In this document: piece by piece, positions 6,531 through 9,654 of the stretch
Position numbering within the stretch: the stretch's first letter is position 1
How the letters are laid out: each line of letters begins with the position of its first letter
From: an uncultured Clostridia bacterium
Lineage (GTDB): Bacteria > Bacillota > Clostridia > TANB77 > UBA1234
Length of the DNA: 9,654 nucleotides
Direction of reading: 5' to 3'
Assembly (NCBI GenBank): GCA_947624765.1
Contig: CANQLS010000046.1
Coordinates: 1 to 9,654 of the forward strand
Notes under the pieces: generated by a model
What the model was told of the DNA's origin: nothing
The model's database searches: none
What the model saw: the letters and a program-made list of their open reading frames with translations, nothing else
Translations under genes and position numbers: made by a program

Positions 6531-7763
6531 ATGGATAAAAAAACAAAAGTTATAACTTATATAATTATTTTAGTTATTTTAATTATTCTAATAGGCATAG
6601 CAGTTTTAACAAAATTTTCAAGTGAAGCTCCGAATGTTATGGCTATTGCAAATAGTGGAATAAATGCACAATGTATTAGAACAGGTTATGAGTGGAATGC
6701 ATTTGGTAAAAAGGTGGTTGTAGATGCTCTATCGCCATTAGAGCTTACATATCAAAATGAAAATATCTTGTTAGTACAACCAGGTGAAGAAGTTAATTTT
6801 TATAATTCTGGTAGAGATTATGAAGCATATCAGTTTTATCAAGAAGATATTCGTTATTATGATGAAAAGGAAAATGAAGTTGTTTTAACTGATGTACCTG
6901 CTTTAATGGATTCAAAGTATATGACAGTTGTTATGCCAGAAACTTTAGGAACTTATATTTATAGTTTTACTTTAAATTATGGAAAAAAGGGAACAGCACA
7001 ATATGCTCTTAAGGTAGTTGTTTCTGATGCTCCGTCTTATAAGGTTGATGATATTATTAAATATAAAGATACATATTTGGGTAACGCTTCTAAAGTAAAT
7101 CAATTGTTAGGTGCCTTACCATATCATAAATACAAAGATGGAATTATTTTGAGAACAGTAAATGAGCCTTATGAGTTAATTGTTTATTATAAAGATGTTA
7201 AATTTGAAAGAGAAACTATTTTAAATAATACTGTAGCTTTATTTGCTTTAATTCCAAATGTTGATATTATTACATATCAATTAGATGAAAGTACAATTAT
7301 TTATACTAGAGATGAGGTTGAAAATTTATTTGGAAGAGATTTATTAGAGTACGCGAATGATACAAATTTATGGGAAACAGAGGTACTTTATAAAGGCAAG
7401 AAAGTTGAAAGAGATTTGATTGCAAAATATAGTGTGCTTATGAAAGAATGTATTTCGAAAATTAGTGCAGAATATATTACTGTAGACTTTACTTCTTTAG
7501 ATAAATTTGATGCTTTCTCTTTATCGGAAACTGAAAAAAGAGAATTAATAAAATCTTGTGCTAGCAGTAAAAAGGTATTAGTGGAAAATACTTTGGAGGC
7601 TACAAAGACAGATGAAAACTGGAAAGGCGTATTACTTTATGTAGAAAATATTTCAGAATCAGATGGAAATATTCTAGTTGATATGGTAGAATATCATTCA
7701 GAAAAAAAGCAGGAAAAACGAACATATGAAATTTCAGCAGATGGTGTTGTTACACAAAAATAA
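6531..7763 (+). CDS. Membrane-anchored DUF4825-like protein
   Basis: The 410-residue product has a short cytoplasmic N-terminus (MDKKTK), one strong membrane helix (about 7-26, almost only I, L, V, T and Y) and a large extracytoplasmic part. Residues 45-165 look like beta-rich folds, with YEWNAFGKKVVVDALSPLEL (53-72) recalling segments in BlaR1/M56-associated clostridial proteins. Residues 171-275 resemble DUF4825: YLGNASKVNQLLGALPYHKY (182-201), then LRTVNEPYELIVYY (207-220). The last 130 residues match nothing I know. There is no lipobox, no HExxH protease motif and no catalytic signature. An alternative TTG start at 6498 would add 11 residues, but I prefer the ATG at 6531, which is 9 bases after GAGGAG (6516-6521). 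galE starts 20 bases downstream, so the two are likely in one operon. A sensory or envelope role is only a guess. Confidence 0.7.
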   Translation: MDKKTKVITYIIILVILIILIGIAVLTKFSSEAPNVMAIANSGINAQCIRTGYEWNAFGKKVVVDALSPLELTYQNENILLVQPGEEVNFYNSGRDYEAYQFYQEDIRYYDEKENEVVLTDVPALMDSKYMTVVMPETLGTYIYSFTLNYGKKGTAQYALKVVVSDAPSYKVDDIIKYKDTYLGNASKVNQLLGALPYHKYKDGIILRTVNEPYELIVYYKDVKFERETILNNTVALFALIPNVDIITYQLDESTIIYTRDEVENLFGRDLLEYANDTNLWETEVLYKGKKVERDLIAKYSVLMKECISKISAEYITVDFTSLDKFDAFSLSETEKRELIKSCASSKKVLVENTLEATKTDENWKGVLLYVENISESDGNILVDMVEYHSEKKQEKRTYEISADGVVTQK

Positions 7764-7783
7764 AAAGAAAAGAGGAATAATGT

Positions 7784-8803
7784 ATGAAAGTTTTATTAAC
7801 AGGTGGAGCTGGTTATATTGGTTCTCACACTGCAGTAGAGTTATTGAAAGCTGGTCATGATGTTATTATTGCTGATAATTTTTCTAATAGTAAAAAAGAA
7901 GTTCTAAATCGTTTAAAAGAAATCACGAGTGTTTCTATTCCTTTATATGAAGTTGATGTTGCAAATAAGGAAGAAGTGGAAAAAATTTTTTCTGAAAATA
8001 AAATTGATGCAGTTATTCATTTTGCTGGATTAAAAGCAGTAGGCGAATCAACGTCTATTCCACTTAAATATTATCGAAATAATATAGATACAACGTTAAC
8101 TTTATTAGAAGTTATGCAAGAGCATCATGTAAATAATTTTGTGTTTAGTTCGTCTGCTACTGTATATGGTGTGCCAGAAAAGCTACCGTTAGTGGAAGGT
8201 ATGCCAACAGGTTGTACTAATCCTTATGGTTGGACTAAGTTAATGAATGAACAAATTTTAACAGATGTAGCAGCTGCTAATCCAGATTTATCAGTTGTGT
8301 TGCTTAGATATTTCAATCCAATAGGTGCACATGAATCTGGCAGAATTGGTGAAGATCCAAGCGGTATACCTAATAATTTAATGCCATACATTTCTCAAGT
8401 GGCTATTGGACGTCGTGATAAGGTTCATGTATATGGAAATGATTATAATACTAAAGACGGAACTGGAGTAAGAGATTATATTCATGTAGTAGATTTAGCT
8501 AAAGGTCATGTAGCTGCTTTAGAATATGCAGATAGTCATAAAGGTACTGAAATTTTTAATCTTGGTACAGGAAATGGATATAGTGTATTAGAAATGATTG
8601 AGACTTTCTCTAGAGTAAATCAAGTTGCAGTACCATATGAAATTGTAGCAAGAAGGCCTGGAGATATTGATGCTTGTTATGCTAATGCTGATAAAGCTTA
8701 TGAAAAAATGCATTGGAGAGCTGAAAAAAATTTAGAAGAGATGTGTAGGGATACTTGGAAATGGCAGTCAAATAATCCATTAGGTTATGAACTTGAAAAG
8801 TAA
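7784..8803 (+). CDS. galE: UDP-glucose 4-epimerase
   Basis: GalE interconverts UDP-glucose and UDP-galactose through an NAD-bound keto intermediate, in the Leloir pathway and for supplying glycan precursors. The 339-residue protein is a complete extended short-chain dehydrogenase. It has the NAD loop TGGAGYIGSH (6-15), D31 for the adenine ribose, HFAGLKAVGES (79-89), catalytic S124 in SSSATVYG, and Y148 with K152 in YGWTK. RYFNPIGAH (175-183) and GVRDYIHVVDLA (228-239) are typical of GalE. The residue matching E. coli Tyr299, which limits pocket size, is Cys298 here (DIDACYAN). By analogy with such variants the enzyme may also accept UDP-GlcNAc/GalNAc. The ATG follows AGAGGA (7771-7776) by 7 bases. 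It lies 20 bases after the DUF4825-like gene and 32 before the next gene, with no gal genes nearby, which fits a role in envelope sugars. Confidence 0.96.
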   Translation: MKVLLTGGAGYIGSHTAVELLKAGHDVIIADNFSNSKKEVLNRLKEITSVSIPLYEVDVANKEEVEKIFSENKIDAVIHFAGLKAVGESTSIPLKYYRNNIDTTLTLLEVMQEHHVNNFVFSSSATVYGVPEKLPLVEGMPTGCTNPYGWTKLMNEQILTDVAAANPDLSVVLLRYFNPIGAHESGRIGEDPSGIPNNLMPYISQVAIGRRDKVHVYGNDYNTKDGTGVRDYIHVVDLAKGHVAALEYADSHKGTEIFNLGTGNGYSVLEMIETFSRVNQVAVPYEIVARRPGDIDACYANADKAYEKMHWRAEKNLEEMCRDTWKWQSNNPLGYELEK

Positions 8804-8835
8804 TTAAAAAATGTTCAGTAGAGGAAAGGTGTTAT

Positions 8836-9480
8836 ATGGAGAAAACAAAAAAGTTATATACAGTAGGTGAGGAAATTGCAAATTCAGTAACACATGGTAT
8901 TGGTGTTGCCCTTAGCATTGCTGCATGTGTATTATTGATTATATCATCTGCAAAATCTGGTAGTGCTTTAAAAGTGGTATGTGCTTCAATTTATGGAGCG
9001 TGTTTAATACTTTTGTTTTTAATGTCAACTTTGTATCATGCAATTGTACCTGAAAAAGCCAAAAAAGTATTTCGAGTTTTTGACCATACTTCAATTTTTA
9101 TTTTAATTGCTGGCTCATATACGCCAGTTATGCTAGTAACAATTGGTGGTGCGTTAGGTTGGACTATTTTTGGAATTGTATGGGGTATGGCACTTATAGG
9201 CATTGTGCTCAATTCGATTAGTATTGAGAAATTTAAAGTGTTTTCTATGATTGCATATATTGCTATGGGTTGGTGCGTTATATTTGCTATTAAACCTGTA
9301 GTAGAATTGTTAGATAGAAATGCATTGATATTTTTGGTAACTGGCGGATTAGCTTATACATTAGGAATTATTTTTTATAAAATGAAGAATATTCCTTATA
9401 TGCATTCAGTTTGGCATTTATTTGTATTAGCTGGTGCGATTTTACAATATTTTTGTATGCAGTTTTATGTTTTATGTTAA
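8836..9480 (+). CDS. trhA: Hemolysin III / PAQR family membrane protein (TrhA-like)
   Basis: This is a 214-residue, seven-helix inner-membrane protein of the PAQR superfamily, full length for bacterial members. Family marks are in order: EEIANSVTHGIG (12-23) before helix 1, S64 and H68 in STLYHA at the end of helix 2, D83-H84 in FDHTSIFILIAGSYTP at helix 3, and H190 with H194 in HSVWHLF at helix 7. These Ser, Asp and His residues form the metal site in PAQR proteins, so the site looks intact. Bacterial members are associated with membrane lipid homeostasis. The name hemolysin III comes from early work in Bacillus cereus and does not show toxicity here. The ATG lies 6 bases after AAGG (8826-8829). 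It follows galE by 32 bases and is probably the last gene of that operon. A long palindrome starts 10 bases after its stop. Confidence 0.92.
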   Translation: MEKTKKLYTVGEEIANSVTHGIGVALSIAACVLLIISSAKSGSALKVVCASIYGACLILLFLMSTLYHAIVPEKAKKVFRVFDHTSIFILIAGSYTPVMLVTIGGALGWTIFGIVWGMALIGIVLNSISIEKFKVFSMIAYIAMGWCVIFAIKPVVELLDRNALIFLVTGGLAYTLGIIFYKMKNIPYMHSVWHLFVLAGAILQYFCMQFYVLC

Positions 9481-9490
9481 AAATCATTTC

Positions 9491-9550
9491 GGGGACGTCC
9501 TTAAAAGCGCGAATTGTCAACATAATGTTTGCACTTTTAAGCACGTCCCC
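9491..9550. repeat. 60-base GC-rich palindrome, REP/MITE-like
   Basis: Arms 9491-9510 and 9531-9550 are complementary at 18 of 20 positions: GGGGACGT and CTTAAAAG against CTTTTAAG and ACGTCCCC. The 20-base centre holds a further small palindrome, AACATAATGTT (9519-9529). GGGGAC-ended palindromes of this type occur as dispersed repeats mobilised by IS200-like (REP-associated) transposases in various bacteria. Membership is inferred from appearance only, since no second copy is in the window. Placed just after a gene end, it could also act as a transcription stop or mRNA end in either direction, although no T run follows. Confidence 0.6.
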
Positions 9551-9602
9551 AATGTGCATAAAGTTTCCCTCCATGACATAAGTATGGATGGGGGGTAATT
9601 TT

Positions 9603-9654
9603 ATGGGGAATAAGTTTTTGGTTATTCATATACGTGAATTATTAAAATACAGTG
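9603..9654 (+). CDS. Possible start of a gene cut by the window edge
   Basis: An ATG at 9603 is preceded 7 bases upstream by a six-G run (9590-9595), a plausible ribosome site. It opens a frame of at least 17 codons, MGNKFLVIHIRELLKYS, that leaves the window. The amphipathic ILxxLxKYS pattern recalls the first helix of the helix-turn-helix in WYL-type regulators (often followed by D-x-x-H-P-L), but the stretch is too short to assign. CCCTCCAT (9567-9574) can partly pair with ATGGATGGGG (9584-9593), which might mask the ribosome site. Confidence 0.35.
   Translation, partial: MGNKFLVIHIRELLKYS

Noticed and set aside
8836..9480. A true hemolysin toxin
   Set aside because: The family name is historical. 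The sequence is a seven-helix PAQR protein with an intact metal site and no secretion or pore-forming toxin feature.
9368..9574. A minus-strand frame of 68 codons at the right end
   Set aside because: It overlaps the end of the PAQR gene and the whole palindrome, and its product has no recognisable feature.
1..9654. CRISPR array, tRNA or rRNA genes, full insertion sequence
   Set aside because: I saw no regularly spaced direct repeats, no tRNA-like cloverleaf, no rRNA segments and no transposase gene.

Overview
The window is AT-rich with purine-rich Shine-Dalgarno sites (AAGGAGGT, GGAGG, GAGGAG). Its proteins match low-GC Firmicutes best: MutS2 with a Smr tail, an Asp23/Gls24-type domain and a DUF4825-type protein. 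A class Clostridia genome, perhaps an uncultured gut lineage, is the most likely source. This is inference from protein style, not a match to a known genome. All convincing genes lie on the + strand.

Layout. (1) Bases 3-258 hold the 3' end of a C-type-lectin/formylglycine-enzyme-like surface or phage-type protein whose frame is broken near base 95. This stretch looks richer in G+C than the rest. (2) Bases 337-3064 are the classic rpsO-pnp pair: a strong sigma-A-type promoter, a structured leader with a possible S15 autoregulatory site, rpsO (ribosomal protein S15), a 254-base spacer almost filled by hairpins, and pnp (polynucleotide phosphorylase). (3) Bases 3062-3149 form an imperfect palindrome. 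It is followed by a fused P-loop ATPase/Asp23-like gene (3176-4000) and by mutS2 (4072-6429), each with a plausible promoter of its own. (4) Bases 6531-9480 carry three closely spaced genes, probably co-transcribed: a membrane-anchored DUF4825-type protein, galE (UDP-hexose 4-epimerase) and a seven-helix PAQR/hemolysin-III family protein. (5) Bases 9491-9550 are a long GC-rich palindrome of the kind found as dispersed REP-like repeats. A new + strand reading frame may open at 9603 and run off the window.

How the genes fit together. rpsO and pnp join translation and RNA turnover, with RNA structures placed where S15 and PNPase feedback would be expected. MutS2/Smr acts in recombination control or ribosome rescue. 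The last three genes concern the cell envelope and sugar-nucleotide supply.

Most of the window is conserved housekeeping DNA and I do not see a complete new defence or mobile system. The strongest leads are the roughly 85-nt nearly continuous stem-loop in the pnp leader, the rpsO leader with an anti-Shine-Dalgarno segment, the ATPase-Asp23 fusion, the broken lectin-like tail at the left edge and the palindrome at 9491-9550.
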